A stretch of DNA of 64,000 nt from Pedosphaera parvula Ellin514 (GTDB taxonomy: Bacteria > Verrucomicrobiota > Verrucomicrobiia > Limisphaerales > Pedosphaeraceae), in assembly GCF_000172555.1 (NCBI RefSeq), contig NZ_ABOX02000029.1:16870-80869 (forward strand). The letters run 5' to 3'. Position numbers and translations under genes: made by a program. The notes under the pieces were generated by a model that searched no databases, was not told the origin of the DNA, and was given only the letters and a program-made list of their open reading frames with translations. Below are positions 54,496 through 64,000 of this stretch, piece after piece. The stretch's first letter is position 1. Each line of letters opens with the position of its first letter.

Positions 54496-55674
54496 ATGCT
54501 CTATCTATTGCTCTCCATCGTAATTGCAGGTGCTGTGGCCCTGCATTTCTGGTGGCGGCATCGGTACCGGCGCTTGCTGGAGGAAATTGCCCGGGAGAAG
54601 CAATCGCTTTCCGACGCTCAACGCGAGCACGGTCTGGAAATCACTCAACGCAAGGCGGAGCAACAGGCGCTGTTCAACAGCATGACCGAGGGCGTGCTCA
54701 TTTTGGATCATGCCGGGCACGTTCAACTGGTCAACAAATCCCTGCAGGAATTTTTCAGCATTAACAAGGATGTCCGCGGCCAAACCATCATGGAAGCCTT
54801 CCGCTTGCAGGAACTCGCTGAACTGGCCAGGCGGGCAGAACAGGAGCGGTTGGTGAAAGGGTTCGAACTTGAGCTTAATGGAACCAACAATCGCCGACTG
54901 GAAGTAAATGCGGCGACGGTTACCGGTCGCGAGGGTGGCCAGCATGGCACCATCATGGTGTTTCATGATTTAACCCGCCTCAAAGAACTGGAGAATACCC
55001 GGCAGGAATTTGTCGCGAACGTAAGCCATGAGCTGCGCACCCCCTTGTCGCTCATCAAGGGGTTCGTGGAAACACTGATTGATGGAGCCAAAGACAATCC
55101 GGAATTGTGCACCCGGTTTCTCGGGACCATTGAGAAGCATACCGATAGACTCACGTTCCTGATTGAGGACCTGCTCACCATTTCCAAACTGGAAAGCGGT
55201 CAGATCGTGATGAATTTGAATGAGGTCAATTTAAACAACGAGGTTGGGCGGGCGGTTGACGATCTGCAGTCCCGCGCTTCCGGAAAAAACGTAAAGCTGC
55301 AAAACACATTGGCTGAAGATTTGAAAGCGCGTGCCGATGCAGACCGGTTGCAACAGGTTTTATTCAATCTGATAGAAAACGCGATCAAATATGGTCGCAC
55401 CGGGGGCAATGTCACCATCGGAGGCAAGGCGCTGCCCGGCGACAAAGTGGAAATTTGGGTGAAAGATGACGGACCGGGAATTCCGGACGAAGCTCGCGAG
55501 CGGGTTTTTGAGCGGTTCTATCGTGTGGACAGGGCGCGCTCACGTGAAACCGGTGGCACCGGGCTTGGACTGGCCATCGTAAAACATATTGTGCAGGCAC
55601 ATGGCGGAGAAGTTTGGGTTAGTAGCGAGCCCGGGCAAGGAACAACATTCTATTTCACTCTGCTCCAGACGTAA
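54496..55674 (+). CDS. phoR: PhoR-type sensor histidine kinase
   Basis: A 392-residue kinase. One N-terminal membrane helix (LYLLLSIVIAGAVALHFWW) has no sizeable periplasmic domain. A coiled linker follows, then a PAS domain (QALFNSMTEGVLILDHAGHVQLVNKSLQEFF), the H-box FVANVSHELRTPLSLIKGFVETLI, N-box LFNLIENAIKYGRTGG, G-boxes VKDDGPGIPDEARERVFERFY and RETGGTGLGLAIVKHIVQAHGG. Lack of a periplasmic sensor is typical for PhoR, which reads phosphate status through PstSCAB and PhoU. Located directly after phoB in one transcript. Confidence 0.93.
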   Translation: MLYLLLSIVIAGAVALHFWWRHRYRRLLEEIAREKQSLSDAQREHGLEITQRKAEQQALFNSMTEGVLILDHAGHVQLVNKSLQEFFSINKDVRGQTIMEAFRLQELAELARRAEQERLVKGFELELNGTNNRRLEVNAATVTGREGGQHGTIMVFHDLTRLKELENTRQEFVANVSHELRTPLSLIKGFVETLIDGAKDNPELCTRFLGTIEKHTDRLTFLIEDLLTISKLESGQIVMNLNEVNLNNEVGRAVDDLQSRASGKNVKLQNTLAEDLKARADADRLQQVLFNLIENAIKYGRTGGNVTIGGKALPGDKVEIWVKDDGPGIPDEARERVFERFYRVDRARSRETGGTGLGLAIVKHIVQAHGGEVWVSSEPGQGTTFYFTLLQT

Positions 55675-55745
55675 AATCATAGGTTCTGCCACCACTGAGT
55701 TTAAGTGGTTTGAGCCAGTGATTTTCCCAAAACATTAAATGATTA

Positions 55746-55781
55746 GCAGCCTTGCCGGGGTTTCCCACGGAACAAGGCTGC
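55746..55781. terminator. Hairpin between phoR and the convergent DUF4142 gene
   Basis: Nine-base arms GCAGCCTTG (55746-55754) and CAAGGCTGC (55773-55781) with an 18-base loop. It has no long T-run on either strand but lies between convergent genes, so it is a plausible bidirectional terminator. Confidence 0.55.
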
Positions 55782-55809
55782 CGATCAAATTGCCTGACTC
55801 TTTACTAAG

Positions 55810-56382
55810 TTATTGGGCGGTGGACTGGTGTTTTTCCCCTTTGGCAGTCTGGTCCAGGCTTTCCGCCATCTGCAGGTGTTGCTCCAGTGTGGGCAGAGTC
55901 TTGGCGGCCCACGCCCTCAACTCAGGGTCCTTGGCGTCTTTTGACATTCTCTCAAATTCCTTCACGTCCTTTTTATGGTCTTTGACCATGTGATCCATGT
56001 AGGCCTTGTCAAAATCAGCCCCAGAAAGGTTCCTCAGATGATCTTCCACTCGTTTTTCACCAGTGGAGGTGACATCCGTCGGAAGTGTCGCTCCTTTCTG
56101 GGACACAAGTTGCATTAATTCATCATTCGCCTTCTTGTGGTCGTCGACCATTTTCTGGCCGAAATCTTTGACGGCTTGGTTTGAGGCTTTTTGCTGGGCC
56201 AGTTGGCCCAGTTCCACTTCGGTCATTCCACCTTTGGCGGCATCGGTTACAAATTTAAAGTCCTTGGCAGTGAATTGGCCGTGTTGATCCGTATCGGCCG
56301 CAGCCGCACGAAAAGTTGTCAGTAATCCCAGAGCGAGCACAGCACCCAGGGCAGTAGAGCGAAACAGAGAGTTTATTTTCAT
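55810..56382 (-). CDS. DUF4142 exported protein
   Basis: A 190-residue protein with a signal peptide ending in TTFRAAAA. The mature part is the helical, ferritin-like DUF4142 domain: FVTDAAKGGMTEVELGQLAQQKASNQAVKDFGQKMVDDHKKANDELMQL and DHMVKDHKKDVKEFERMSKDAKDPELRAWAAKTLPTLEQHL. The repeated DH residues are typical and could bind metal. Function not known; members are often stress-induced in the periplasm. The ATG at 56382 is chosen because the signal peptide begins there. Confidence 0.88.
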   Translation of the reverse strand: MKINSLFRSTALGAVLALGLLTTFRAAAADTDQHGQFTAKDFKFVTDAAKGGMTEVELGQLAQQKASNQAVKDFGQKMVDDHKKANDELMQLVSQKGATLPTDVTSTGEKRVEDHLRNLSGADFDKAYMDHMVKDHKKDVKEFERMSKDAKDPELRAWAAKTLPTLEQHLQMAESLDQTAKGEKHQSTAQ

Positions 56383-56528
56383 AATATGTTGGTAACCTAG
56401 CTTTTTAAAGGCTGTCTTCAATTAGGGATAAACCCTTAATTTAAATGAAGAATTTAACCACAAGAAGGGATTGCAGCTGTTTAAGCCCCAATCCAAGTTC
56501 AATTACTGGAAGGATTTAAAGAAGATTC

Positions 56529-56942
56529 TCAACCATCTCGGGACGAAGGGGGAGGTGTTTTGTGTTTGTCTGGCAAAAGATGCTGAGGATATGGCGGGAT
56601 GGCAGGTGGCTCTTCATAATCCCCCAAATCAAATGTTTGAAACTCCCGACCGCTACTTTTCAGTATTCTGAGCATTTGCGGCGCAACGTGGCGATTCAGC
56701 TTATTTTTTGAATTTTGCGGTCTCTCCTGCACCAAACGGAAGCGCCCAGCATTATCGGATTCCAGCACCCCCTCCTCCACCAGCCTGGACAAGATCGGCA
56801 TGGCCCAAAATCGGTCCTCAGCATAGCGCTTTTTACCACCAGCCCGCCGGGCTATCTCCCGGCCGGATACGAAAGTGTGGGAAAATGCTTTCATATACTC
56901 GACGATGGCTTTGCCGTCGCCGCTAAGATCGAGAGTTCCCAT
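56529..56942 (-). CDS. Hypothetical protein with winged-helix-like N-terminus
   Basis: A 137-residue protein. Residues about 10-65 read like a winged helix (AIVEYMKAFSHTFVSGREIARRAGGKKRYAEDRFWAMPILSRLVEEGVLESDNAGRFRLV). The remainder is low in structure and rich in proline (EEPPAIPPYPQHLLPDKH). It has no signal peptide. It could be a DNA-binding protein, but no family is recognised. The start is at 56942 or 56951. It is isolated between divergent promoters. Confidence 0.5.
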   Translation of the reverse strand: MGTLDLSGDGKAIVEYMKAFSHTFVSGREIARRAGGKKRYAEDRFWAMPILSRLVEEGVLESDNAGRFRLVQERPQNSKNKLNRHVAPQMLRILKSSGREFQTFDLGDYEEPPAIPPYPQHLLPDKHKTPPPSSRDG

Positions 56943-57101
56943 TTCTGACACCTCCAGCAGTATATATGCCAGAATCGTATCTTTTAGAGGGAGAAGATGC
57001 CTTTTTGAAATGCAAATCGCATTCCGTGAGCGGGCAAGCTGGTTTTTAGGTGTAAATTATATATAATAGGATATGTGCCAGGCGAACTGTGATCCGAGGG
57101 A

Positions 57102-57440
57102 GTGTTCTTGAAATTAAGAAAATCTGAAGTCGATAGTTCTATCTTTAATGAGATTCAGCTCATTCTGGCTGAAAAGCGCACGGCTCTATCCACGTTGAGA
57201 TCCGGGATAGCTGTATTTGCACTGCCGCTTTCCGTGCTTAGCGTACTGATTGCGACCTCAAGGCTTTACAATATTTTACATGTGATGAGTTTACTTGTCC
57301 CACTGCTCCTGCTGAATTTTGGACTGGTGGTGTTGGGAACTTTTCTTGTCACTAATTCCCTGCTTCGTCTTCGGCGGCTGGACCGTCTCATCGAAACGAT
57401 CAAGAAGGAACACAGCGCGATCGCTGAGTTTTTGACTTGA
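57102..57440 (+). CDS. DUF202-like membrane protein
   Basis: A 112-residue protein with a basic N-terminus, LAEKRTALSTLRSGIAVFALPLSVLSVLIATSR as the first segment, which is the DUF202 signature (ExRTxLaxxRTxxA), a second helix (MSLLVPLLLLNFGLVVLGTFLV) and a charged tail (RLRRLDRLIETIKKEH). The start may be GTG at 57102 or TTG at 57108; the GAGGGAG site favours 57108. An AT-rich TATATAAT just upstream (about 57058) is a plausible -10. Function unknown. Confidence 0.65.
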   Translation: MFLKLRKSEVDSSIFNEIQLILAEKRTALSTLRSGIAVFALPLSVLSVLIATSRLYNILHVMSLLVPLLLLNFGLVVLGTFLVTNSLLRLRRLDRLIETIKKEHSAIAEFLT

Positions 57441-57550
57441 TGATTCAGTAATTTAACCTTCCCCAGTCAACCCGAAACAACAATTGACTATCTGCTTCTG
57501 AAAGGTAATGTGGCCTCCAAAATTCAAACTCGAAAAAGGAAACCATTACC

Positions 57551-58006
57551 ATGATTTGCCAAACCTGCGGCATCGAAGCAAAGACCAGGCATGTGGAGTT
57601 TCATCAAAATATTGGTGCACTTGTCATACGCTTCAACAAATCTTTAAAAGGCAATTTGTGCAAATCCTGCATTCACAAGTATTTTTGGCAGTTCACCCTG
57701 ATCAATCTTACGGTGGGTTGGCTGGGCATCATTTCCCTCATCGTGGCTCCCATCTACACAATCAACAATCTTGTTCGTTATCTGCTTTGTCTAAAGTTGG
57801 AACCAGTGCCGGCGATTGCAAAGCGTCCTGAACTCACGCAGCAGGCCATTAATGCTCTCCAGCCATTTTCTCAGAACATCGTTCAGCGACTCAATGCACG
57901 CGAAGGCTATGAGAACATTGCGAAGGAGATTGCCCCCAGGTGCGGTGTAACTCCGGGCCAGGTGATTCTTTACATCCGGGCCTTGATTATGGCTTCAAGA
58001 AAATAG
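57551..58006 (+). CDS. Membrane protein with N-terminal CxxC pair
   Basis: A 151-residue protein. MICQTCGIEAKTRHVEFHQN and GNLCKSCIHKYFW give two CxxC pairs (residues 3/6 and 37/40), a probable zinc ribbon on the cytoplasmic face. A membrane segment (LINLTVGWLGIISLIVAPIYTI) follows, then a helical C-terminal domain (REGYENIAKEIAPRCGVTPGQVILYIRALI). The last part has a helix-turn-helix look. No family recognised. Confidence 0.6.
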   Translation: MICQTCGIEAKTRHVEFHQNIGALVIRFNKSLKGNLCKSCIHKYFWQFTLINLTVGWLGIISLIVAPIYTINNLVRYLLCLKLEPVPAIAKRPELTQQAINALQPFSQNIVQRLNAREGYENIAKEIAPRCGVTPGQVILYIRALIMASRK

Positions 58007-58028
58007 ATCAAGGAGTTGCGGCAAGGCA

Positions 58029-59348
58029 TCACTTCTTTGGCTGTTCGGGAGTAAAGTAAGCTTCGTAGCGCGAAGGCTCGTGCTTGAGCCATGGTTTGTA
58101 TTCATTGAAGAACTCCACACGTTCGCCGTTGGAAGGATGAGTGGCGCGCCAAATCGTGTAGACCAGCCCGGGCCATGGCACCCCAAGACTTTGCTGCTGC
58201 AGTTTGACAAACCCGGTGCCAGCGGAGTGATTGTAGTGCGTGAGTTCCAATCCGAACCTGTCCGCTTCGTGCTCCAAATGTCGGCTGTAGGCAAAGCCAA
58301 TGGGGGTGAGCACCAATGAAAAAACATTTATGAGCAGCACGAGCAATGGCAGCGAGGCGAGATCTGAAAGCTGGTCGAATCCGAAATACCTTGAAAAACG
58401 TCGCAATAGAAATGAGGCCGCAACATGCACCCCGTAAAAGGCAACGAGAGTCAGTACGGAGAGGCAAAGAATGCCTTTGACGACATGGTTTAGCGCATAG
58501 TGTCCCATCTCATGACCGAGAACAAACATCAGTTCGCGCTCATTTAACTGGGCAATGATCGTATCCCATAAAACGATCCGCTTGGTTCCCAAAAATCCGC
58601 TCACGTACGCATTTGCCGTTTTGGTATCCACACTTTTGTTTACTTCATAGATACCTGCGCCGTGAATGCCTGCCCTTTCCGCGAGCGCCATGATCTTTGC
58701 TTCGAGCGCCTTGTCTTTCACCGGCGTGAATTGATTGAACATCGGTGCCATGACAACCGGTTGAATCATCACCACAAAAAAATAGATGGGGACCATGGCC
58801 AGCGAGGCATAAAGCCACCAGCGACGCGGGCTTTTCTTAAGAAGCAGATAAGGTATCCAGAGGAACAGACAGCCAAGCACCAGCACCAAACCGAGTTCCT
58901 TTAGCGAGTCGGTAAACCATTTGGCAAGAGTTTGATTGGACAAATTATAGGCATGCGGCCGGATGAATCCCTGGAAATACGCCAGGGGCAAACTCAACAA
59001 GTAGTTCAGGACCACCAACACCACGAAGTATATGCACATGGCCCAAAACCAATGGCGTCCAATCTTCCGGGCAAACTCCCGCAAACGTGCGGAAAATCCG
59101 GTGAATAAAAACAATATTGGAAGCCACAGTTCCCAAATGGTGCGAATACACCAAAGCACCGTGCCGCTTCGATAATGTGCCAGCGCCTTGGCGCTGGGTT
59201 CAGGCACGGCTACCGGAAGTGTTTCGTCCACCGATTCAATTTGCGATGTCACAGAGGAAGGCGTTCCTTGCAATGCGGGTAACTGCTCTGCCGCAATCCC
59301 GATGCGGCTGAAGAAAAGGCAAATGATGGTAAAAAAAAGATAGCGCAT
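58029..59348 (-). CDS. M48-family Ste24-like membrane endopeptidase
   Basis: A 439-residue integral membrane protease of the CAAX prenyl protease 1 type. Several membrane helices come before the zinc motif VLGHEMGHYALNHV, the third ligand lies in RHLEHEADRFGLEL, and the STHPSNGER-like ATHPSNGERVEFFNEYKPW follows, all in the usual order. The N-terminal extension LSLPLAYFQGFIRPHAYNLSNQTLAKWF is typical of this subfamily. It probably degrades or clips membrane proteins. The ATG at 59348 begins with a hydrophobic signal-like segment; a longer reading to 59396 is less likely. Unlike the M48 at 22.3 kb, this one is in the membrane. Confidence 0.88.
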   Translation of the reverse strand: MRYLFFTIICLFFSRIGIAAEQLPALQGTPSSVTSQIESVDETLPVAVPEPSAKALAHYRSGTVLWCIRTIWELWLPILFLFTGFSARLREFARKIGRHWFWAMCIYFVVLVVLNYLLSLPLAYFQGFIRPHAYNLSNQTLAKWFTDSLKELGLVLVLGCLFLWIPYLLLKKSPRRWWLYASLAMVPIYFFVVMIQPVVMAPMFNQFTPVKDKALEAKIMALAERAGIHGAGIYEVNKSVDTKTANAYVSGFLGTKRIVLWDTIIAQLNERELMFVLGHEMGHYALNHVVKGILCLSVLTLVAFYGVHVAASFLLRRFSRYFGFDQLSDLASLPLLVLLINVFSLVLTPIGFAYSRHLEHEADRFGLELTHYNHSAGTGFVKLQQQSLGVPWPGLVYTIWRATHPSNGERVEFFNEYKPWLKHEPSRYEAYFTPEQPKK

Positions 59349-59528
59349 GAAAAGTCCGCTTTGTCGATCAGGTTGCATCCGTTTGCTGGACGCCATTACA
59401 TAATCCTGCCCTGGCCCGAAGTCAAAGGATGGATGCGTGGAGTTCGGTTAGGAGTGATTTTAGGGTCCTGCTCCGGCGAGCTTTAGCTTGCCGGAAATCC
59501 GATTTTCACCTTATCATCCGCGAATTCT

Positions 59529-60659
59529 ATGAAAAGCACCCCTCAATCCATCGCTTGTATTTTAGTGCTGCTTTGCTTCAGTTGGATTCCCTGCTCTTTT
59601 GGCCAGGGTTCACTGACTCCTCCCGGAGCGCCAGCACCAACCATGAAGACTCTCGATCAGGTTGAAGCCAGAACTCCCATTTCTTCCCTGCCATTCGTCA
59701 TCACTACTTCCGGTTCCTACTATTTGGTCGGAAGCTTAACTGCCTCTCAAGGAACCAACGGCATTACCGTAGCGGTGGACAATGTTTCCATTGATCTGAA
59801 TGGATTCGCTTTGATCGGCAAACCGGGCTCCTCCAACGGAGTATTTGCCACTCCATCCATTCGCAATATAAGTGTTCGCAATGGAACCGTCAGGAATTGG
59901 GGGCGCTCCGGAATCGCAGCAACCAACACGCTGAATGGTCTTTTTGAAGAAGTGCGAGCGGACAGCAATTCTGGAATTGGCATCGATACAGGGAATGGAG
60001 CGGTGATCAGCAAGTGTGTCAGTATCTCCAACGGTGGAATCGGCATCAATGGGGGCAACGGCAGTTCCATCAAAGATTGCACCGCCGAGTCCAATGGCGG
60101 AGCCGGGATTAACAGTTCTTCTGGCAGTACGATTACCGGTTGTGCTTCGCAGTACAATACTGGCGTCGGGATTTTGGCAAGTCCCGGAACCAGCATTAAG
60201 AACTGCTCGGTTCAATCGAATGGTGGCGGTGGAATCAGTGCGGCTGGAGCCTGCAACATTGTTGGTTGCGCTGTTTACAGCAATACCGGGATTGGAATCT
60301 CGACCTTCCTCAGCACTGTTCAGGATTGCACGGTTATCAACAACACAGGCGACGGGATTTATATGGTTTCCTACGGAGTTATTTTAAACAATAACGCATA
60401 TGGAAACGGTGGTTTTACTGCCAGCAACAACAACATTCATGTAAGCGGTTCGTATAATCGCATCGAAGGCAATCATGTCACATTGGGATACACAGGCATC
60501 CGAGTGGACACTTCTGGCAATGTGATCATCAAGAACAGCTCTGGTGGGCAAGGCGCTGCGAATTATATTGTTGCGGCAGGTAATTTGTTTGGGCCGACGC
60601 TCAGCAGTTTGGCGGCCCTCGCGACGAACAGCAACCCGCACGCGAACTACGATTTTTGA
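59529..60659 (+). CDS. Secreted right-handed beta-helix protein
   Basis: A 376-residue exported protein. After a signal peptide (ILVLLCFSWIPCSFG) it has SLPFVITTSGSYYLVGSL, then NVSIDLNGFALIG and many short parallel-beta-helix turns of the type NSGIGIDTGNGAVISKCVS, SNGGIGINGGNGSSIKDCT, SNGGAGINSSSGSTITGCA. The repeats are about 22 residues. NosD/pectate-lyase-like proteins of this fold bind or cut polysaccharides; no catalytic residues can be named here. Isolated gene. Confidence 0.82.
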   Translation: MKSTPQSIACILVLLCFSWIPCSFGQGSLTPPGAPAPTMKTLDQVEARTPISSLPFVITTSGSYYLVGSLTASQGTNGITVAVDNVSIDLNGFALIGKPGSSNGVFATPSIRNISVRNGTVRNWGRSGIAATNTLNGLFEEVRADSNSGIGIDTGNGAVISKCVSISNGGIGINGGNGSSIKDCTAESNGGAGINSSSGSTITGCASQYNTGVGILASPGTSIKNCSVQSNGGGGISAAGACNIVGCAVYSNTGIGISTFLSTVQDCTVINNTGDGIYMVSYGVILNNNAYGNGGFTASNNNIHVSGSYNRIEGNHVTLGYTGIRVDTSGNVIIKNSSGGQGAANYIVAAGNLFGPTLSSLAALATNSNPHANYDF

Positions 60660-60665
60660 TCGAGA

Positions 60666-63227
60666 TTACGCAGTGCTGGTCAGGCTGCCGACTTTCTTTA
60701 ATGTGATGAAAGGCTCACCCGCAATCCTCGATTGAGCCAGATCGATTTCAAACTCGGCCACCCAGTCGTTGTGTTCTTCGGGATCGACCAGCATCTGCTG
60801 CACGCGCCAATGTTTTTTGTCTTCGGAAGGAACGACGTAGGTATGACGAGTGTTGCGTGCGTTCGGATCGAGGCAGATGTATTGATGATCCGCATGGTAA
60901 GCTTCGTGCGCCTGTCGTAAGCGCTCAGGAGTCCAAGATTCGCCACCGGGTTGTTCCAACGAGCTGAGATGCTTGAGCGCCTGTTCGTAATCGCGAACGA
61001 CCATCCCTCGGAGAAAACTGAATATTCGGTTCCGAATCGCGGAAGTGAACGCTTTCGTGTCGCGTGTGATGTCTTTGTCGGCTTCTTCAGCGCCCGGCGG
61101 CCGGACTTCCTTAGCTTCGGCCCTTGGCTGATAATTGGGATCGCGCATGCGTTCCCATTCATCCATCAGACTGGAATCGACCTGACGAATCATCGTCCCG
61201 AGATAGAGTTCCATTTCGCGGACGGCATCGTTCTTTGCAGTGTCAGGAACAGTTTGAGTCAGCACCTTGTGGACACTGGAAAGGTGGCGCAGGAGTAAGC
61301 CTTCCGCACGATGCAATTCGTAGCCTTTGATGTAATCGGCAAACGAACGAAACTCTTCGAACATTTCGCGTGCAATGGATTTAGGGCGAATGTTCTCCTG
61401 TCCGACCCACGGATGGCGATCGGCAAAGGCATTAAAGGTGGAATAAACAAATTCGCGTTTAGGCTTGGGATATTCCAATTTCTCAAGCTCATCCATTCGT
61501 TGATCATATTCGAGCCCCTGCTGTTTCATCTCGGCCATTTTCTGATCTTTAACCTTATCCAGTTGCTTCCGAAGAATGAGTTCGGGATTTTCGAGAATGG
61601 ATTCGACGAGCGTGATAAGATCGAGAGCATAATCCGGGGCTTCAGGGTCCAACAGTGGAATAGTTTCCAGCAAATAGAGCGAAAGAACCTGGTCCATCGA
61701 GAAATCCTCCTGCAACTCGATGTTTACGCATAGGTAGGCACCCTCTGGAGTTTCTGGAATAAATTCAACTATCTTACGGTCCAGCAACGAGCGGAATAAT
61801 TGCCAGGCACGCTTGATGTGAGCTCGCTTGGCTTTGGGAGTTTCGTGGGAGCGACTAATGAGTTGTTGCATCGCACGACAACCATCCGCTTTACGGCTTA
61901 GCACGTTGAGCAGCATGGCGTGCGTAACTTGAAAACGCGAGGTGAGCCGCTCGGGTTGGGCTGAGATGAGGCGGGTAAACGTATTTTTGTCCCAGTTTAC
62001 GAAATTATGTTCGGGAGGTTTGCGTTTGACACCTTTCTTGCCACCCTTCGCTGCTTTCTCATCGAGTTTGAGATTTTCCACCACGTGCTCAGGTGCTTGG
62101 GCGACAACCCAGCCTTTATCATCAAATCCCTTGCGCCCAGCGCGGCCACCGATTTGGTGGAAGTCGCGCGCACTCAAGATGCCAGTCTTTTGACCATCGA
62201 ATTTGCAGAGCCTGGTGAAAAGAACCGTGCGGATCGGAACATTGATGCCGACCCCCAGAGTGTCCGTCCCACAAATCACCTTGAGCAGACCCTTTTGTGC
62301 AAGTTGTTCCACAAGGATGCGATATTTAGGAAGCAAACCAGCGTGGTGAACGCCTATGCCGTGACGCAGCCACTTTTTAATGTCGGGACCATAGGGGCTG
62401 CTAAACTTGAAACCCTCGATCGCATTGGCAATCGCTGCTTTCTCATCTCGTGAACAGACATTAATGCTGGTGAAGTCCTGTGCGCTTTGAGAGGCCTCCA
62501 GTTGGGTAAAGTGAACGACGTAGACGGGACTCTTGCCATCTGCCACCAGGCTCTCGAGAGTTTGCGCCAACGGCAGTTCAGAATAAGCATGCTCAAGAGG
62601 AACGGGACGCTCATTCGATTGAATGGTAACCGAAGGCTTGCCATTCAGTTTGGTTAACTCCTCCTCGAAGAAAGCAGTTTCACCCAACGTGGCGGACATG
62701 AGGAGAAAGCGAGCTTGGGGCAGTGTCAAAAGCGGCACTTGCCAGGCAACACCACGATCACGGTCCGCGTAATAATGGAACTCATCCATGATAACGTCTT
62801 GAACATTGGCCTGAGCACCGTCGCGAAGTGCAATGTTGGAAAGAATCTCGGCGGTGCAACATAAAATGGGAGCATCGTGATTGACGGTGGCGTCGCCGGT
62901 GCTTAGACCAACGTTGTCAGGCCCAAAGTCACGGCAGAGCGCCATCCATTTTTCATTTACCAAAGCCTTAATGGGACAGGTGTAAATGGAGCGTTTGCCT
63001 TGGGCGAGAGCTTTAAAATGCAGTGCGGCGGCGACGAGCGATTTTCCGGAGCCGGTCGGCGTGTTTAAAATTACGTTCTTTTCTTCGTATAATTCCAAGA
63101 TGGCCGATTCCTGGGTGGGATAGAGCTGGAGTTTGCGTCCCTCGACATATTCGAGAAAGCGTCCCAACAGAACGTCATTGCTCAGGCGTTCATCACGAGG
63201 AATCAAATCGTAGAGTGTTTTAGACAC
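60666..63227 (-). CDS. Ski2-like DExH-box helicase with DUF3516-type C-terminus
   Basis: An 853-residue helicase. Motif [18 protein letters not shown], motif Ia [13 protein letters not shown], motif [10 protein letters not shown], motif III LMSATLG, motif [19 protein letters not shown] and motif [18 protein letters not shown] define a Ski2-like SF2 enzyme. The C-terminal half, including [24 protein letters not shown] and [21 protein letters not shown], fits the DUF3516 type of bacterial members. It probably unwinds RNA. It starts 5' of the rRNA operon end and reads away from it. Confidence 0.9.
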   Translation of the reverse strand: MSKTLYDLIPRDERLSNDVLLGRFLEYVEGRKLQLYPTQESAILELYEEKNVILNTPTGSGKSLVAAALHFKALAQGKRSIYTCPIKALVNEKWMALCRDFGPDNVGLSTGDATVNHDAPILCCTAEILSNIALRDGAQANVQDVIMDEFHYYADRDRGVAWQVPLLTLPQARFLLMSATLGETAFFEEELTKLNGKPSVTIQSNERPVPLEHAYSELPLAQTLESLVADGKSPVYVVHFTQLEASQSAQDFTSINVCSRDEKAAIANAIEGFKFSSPYGPDIKKWLRHGIGVHHAGLLPKYRILVEQLAQKGLLKVICGTDTLGVGINVPIRTVLFTRLCKFDGQKTGILSARDFHQIGGRAGRKGFDDKGWVVAQAPEHVVENLKLDEKAAKGGKKGVKRKPPEHNFVNWDKNTFTRLISAQPERLTSRFQVTHAMLLNVLSRKADGCRAMQQLISRSHETPKAKRAHIKRAWQLFRSLLDRKIVEFIPETPEGAYLCVNIELQEDFSMDQVLSLYLLETIPLLDPEAPDYALDLITLVESILENPELILRKQLDKVKDQKMAEMKQQGLEYDQRMDELEKLEYPKPKREFVYSTFNAFADRHPWVGQENIRPKSIAREMFEEFRSFADYIKGYELHRAEGLLLRHLSSVHKVLTQTVPDTAKNDAVREMELYLGTMIRQVDSSLMDEWERMRDPNYQPRAEAKEVRPPGAEEADKDITRDTKAFTSAIRNRIFSFLRGMVVRDYEQALKHLSSLEQPGGESWTPERLRQAHEAYHADHQYICLDPNARNTRHTYVVPSEDKKHWRVQQMLVDPEEHNDWVAEFEIDLAQSRIAGEPFITLKKVGSLTSTA

Positions 63228-63353
63228 GAGACGGTTAGCCTAATGCGAGATAACGAAATTGAGAAGCGAGATAAGAATTGAAAATGGCGAAAAATCGTGA
63301 AGATCAAACATTAATGCGATACGCAATCAGAACACGACATATGCAAAAACAAA

Positions 63354-63390
63354 AAACCCGGTTTTCCATGCAAGGATGAAAACCGGGTTT
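63354..63390 (-). terminator. rRNA operon terminator
   Basis: A 12-base perfect stem, AAACCCGGTTTT (63354-63365) and AAAACCGGGTTT (63379-63390), with a 13-base loop. On the minus strand it is followed by a TTTTTTGTTTTT run. It lies just after the 5S gene. Confidence 0.92.
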
Positions 63391-63402
63391 AGTTTGAAAG
63401 AA

Positions 63403-63518
63403 TCTGGCGGCAACCTACTCTCGCGCAAGCTATACAGGCACTACCATCGGCAAGACTGTGTTTGACGGCCGAGTTCGGGATGGGATCGGGTCGGGCCACA
63501 GCTTTATGACCACCAAAA
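63403..63518 (-). rRNA. rrf: 5S ribosomal RNA
   Basis: The minus strand reads TTTGGTGGTCATAAAGCTGT and on through GATCCCATCCCGAACTCGGC to AGTAGGTTGCCGCCAGA, the conserved 5S blocks (loop B/C CCATCCCGAACTC and the 3' stem). About 116 bases. It follows the 23S gene with a spacer of about 185 bases. Exact ends are estimated from the stem. Confidence 0.95.
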
Positions 63519-63702
63519 AGTCGTTGGGGGAGGTGCGGGAGTGTTGAGGTCCCTTTCTTTCGTGCACCACCGCCTAAAATATATTTAAAAAGAACAGTTT
63601 ACCAAGGAGAGGTTCCCTGAAAACTACACACAGGATCTTATTATGGATTTTATCAATTAGTTCGCGAGTCAAAAGCTTGATTCTTGTAAAAGAATAAGCA
63701 AT

Positions 63703-64000
63703 CAAGCCGCACGACCGATTAGTATTAGTCCGCTAAACGCCTTGCAGCGCTTGCACGCCTAACCTATCAACCACGTGGTCTACATGGGGTCTTTAGGGAG
63801 CTTAGAGCTCCGGGAAACAATATCTTGGGATGAGCTTGGCACTTAGATGCTTTCAGCGCTTATCTCTTCCGCACATGGCTACGCAACGATGCTTCTGACG
63901 AAACAATTGCCACACCAGAAGTGCGTCAAACCCGGTCCTCTCGTACTAAGGTTTGAACCCCTCAAGTTTCCTGCGCCCACAGTGGATAAGGACCGAACTG
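63703..64000 (-). rRNA. rrl: 23S ribosomal RNA, 3' end (partial)
   Basis: The minus strand contains the well-known 3'-terminal 23S blocks, including the sarcin-ricin area (the + strand shows GGTCCTCTCGTACTAAGG), TGCTGAAAGCATCTAAG, GATAGGTTAGGCGTGCAAG and the final GACTAATACTAATCGGTCGTG. The gene runs off the window. The 3' end near 63703 is estimated from the point where conserved sequence stops. Confidence 0.95.

Noticed and set aside
63228..63402. tRNA gene downstream of the 5S gene
   Set aside because: I see no cloverleaf or TTCRANNC block; only the terminator is present.

Overview
The window most resembles a member of Verrucomicrobiota subdivision 3 (Pedosphaera / Limisphaerales type). 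This is inferred from gene content and style, not from a database search: large secreted proteins with Ig-like domains, many secreted glycosidases, ECF sigma operons with VIT/vWA lipoproteins, and gene-poor spacers full of short dispersed repeats. The last 600 bases are the 5S gene and the 3' end of a 23S gene on the minus strand, so the window ends inside an rRNA operon.

Layout. 1-2.9 kb: the end of a branched-chain amino-acid ABC transporter operon (livH partial, livM, livG, livF). 2.9-6.7 kb (minus): a secreted glycosidase, then a coupled deoC-aldehyde dehydrogenase pair. 6.7-11.3 kb: a repeat-rich spacer holding a frameshifted IS1182-like element and a stand-alone GyrB-like protein whose ATPase motifs are lost. 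11.3-13.3 kb: a small membrane protein, a TetR regulator with a visible operator, a peroxiredoxin-like protein and a P-loop kinase. 13.4-16.6 kb: a large secreted Ig-like protein. 16.8-23.6 kb (minus): a tightly coupled three-gene operon of M48 protease, kinase-lobe/DUF4011/SF1 helicase, and nuclease-like/WGR protein. I regard this as the best candidate for an undescribed defence-type system. 24-32 kb: a YciF-like protein, an SDR, and two tandem secreted paralogues, the first frameshifted. 32.1-36.6 kb (minus): a five-gene operon of ECF sigma factor, membrane dockerin protein, cohesin-like protein, VIT-vWA lipoprotein and a second lipoprotein. 36.7-45.3 kb: GH51 arabinofuranosidase, Tat-exported aldo/keto reductase, STAS-like protein, frameshifted tex, and a retropepsin-like protease between paired repeats. 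46.4-55.7 kb: a complete phosphate regulon (porin, pstSCAB, phoU, receiver-only regulator, 50-residue membrane protein, phoB, phoR) with three Pho boxes built on an 11-bp period. 55.8-63.2 kb: DUF4142, small membrane proteins, an M48 Ste24-like protease, a beta-helix protein and a Ski2-like helicase.

How the parts work together. The phosphate cluster is self-contained: porin and PstSCAB import phosphate, PhoU/PhoR/PhoB sense and control, and Pho boxes precede the porin and both regulators. The deoC-ALDH pair fits deoxyribose-phosphate breakdown with removal of the acetaldehyde formed. The ECF operon looks like a cell-surface system under its own sigma factor.

The spacers carry at least six dispersed repeat families. 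The most striking are arrays with a strict 10-bp period that occur in two related composite elements in opposite orientation (6.76-7.14 kb and 46.0-46.34 kb). Three genes have single frameshifts (transposase, 26.2 kb paralogue, tex) and a fourth is possible at the porin end. Sequencing indels must be excluded before calling any of them pseudogenes.
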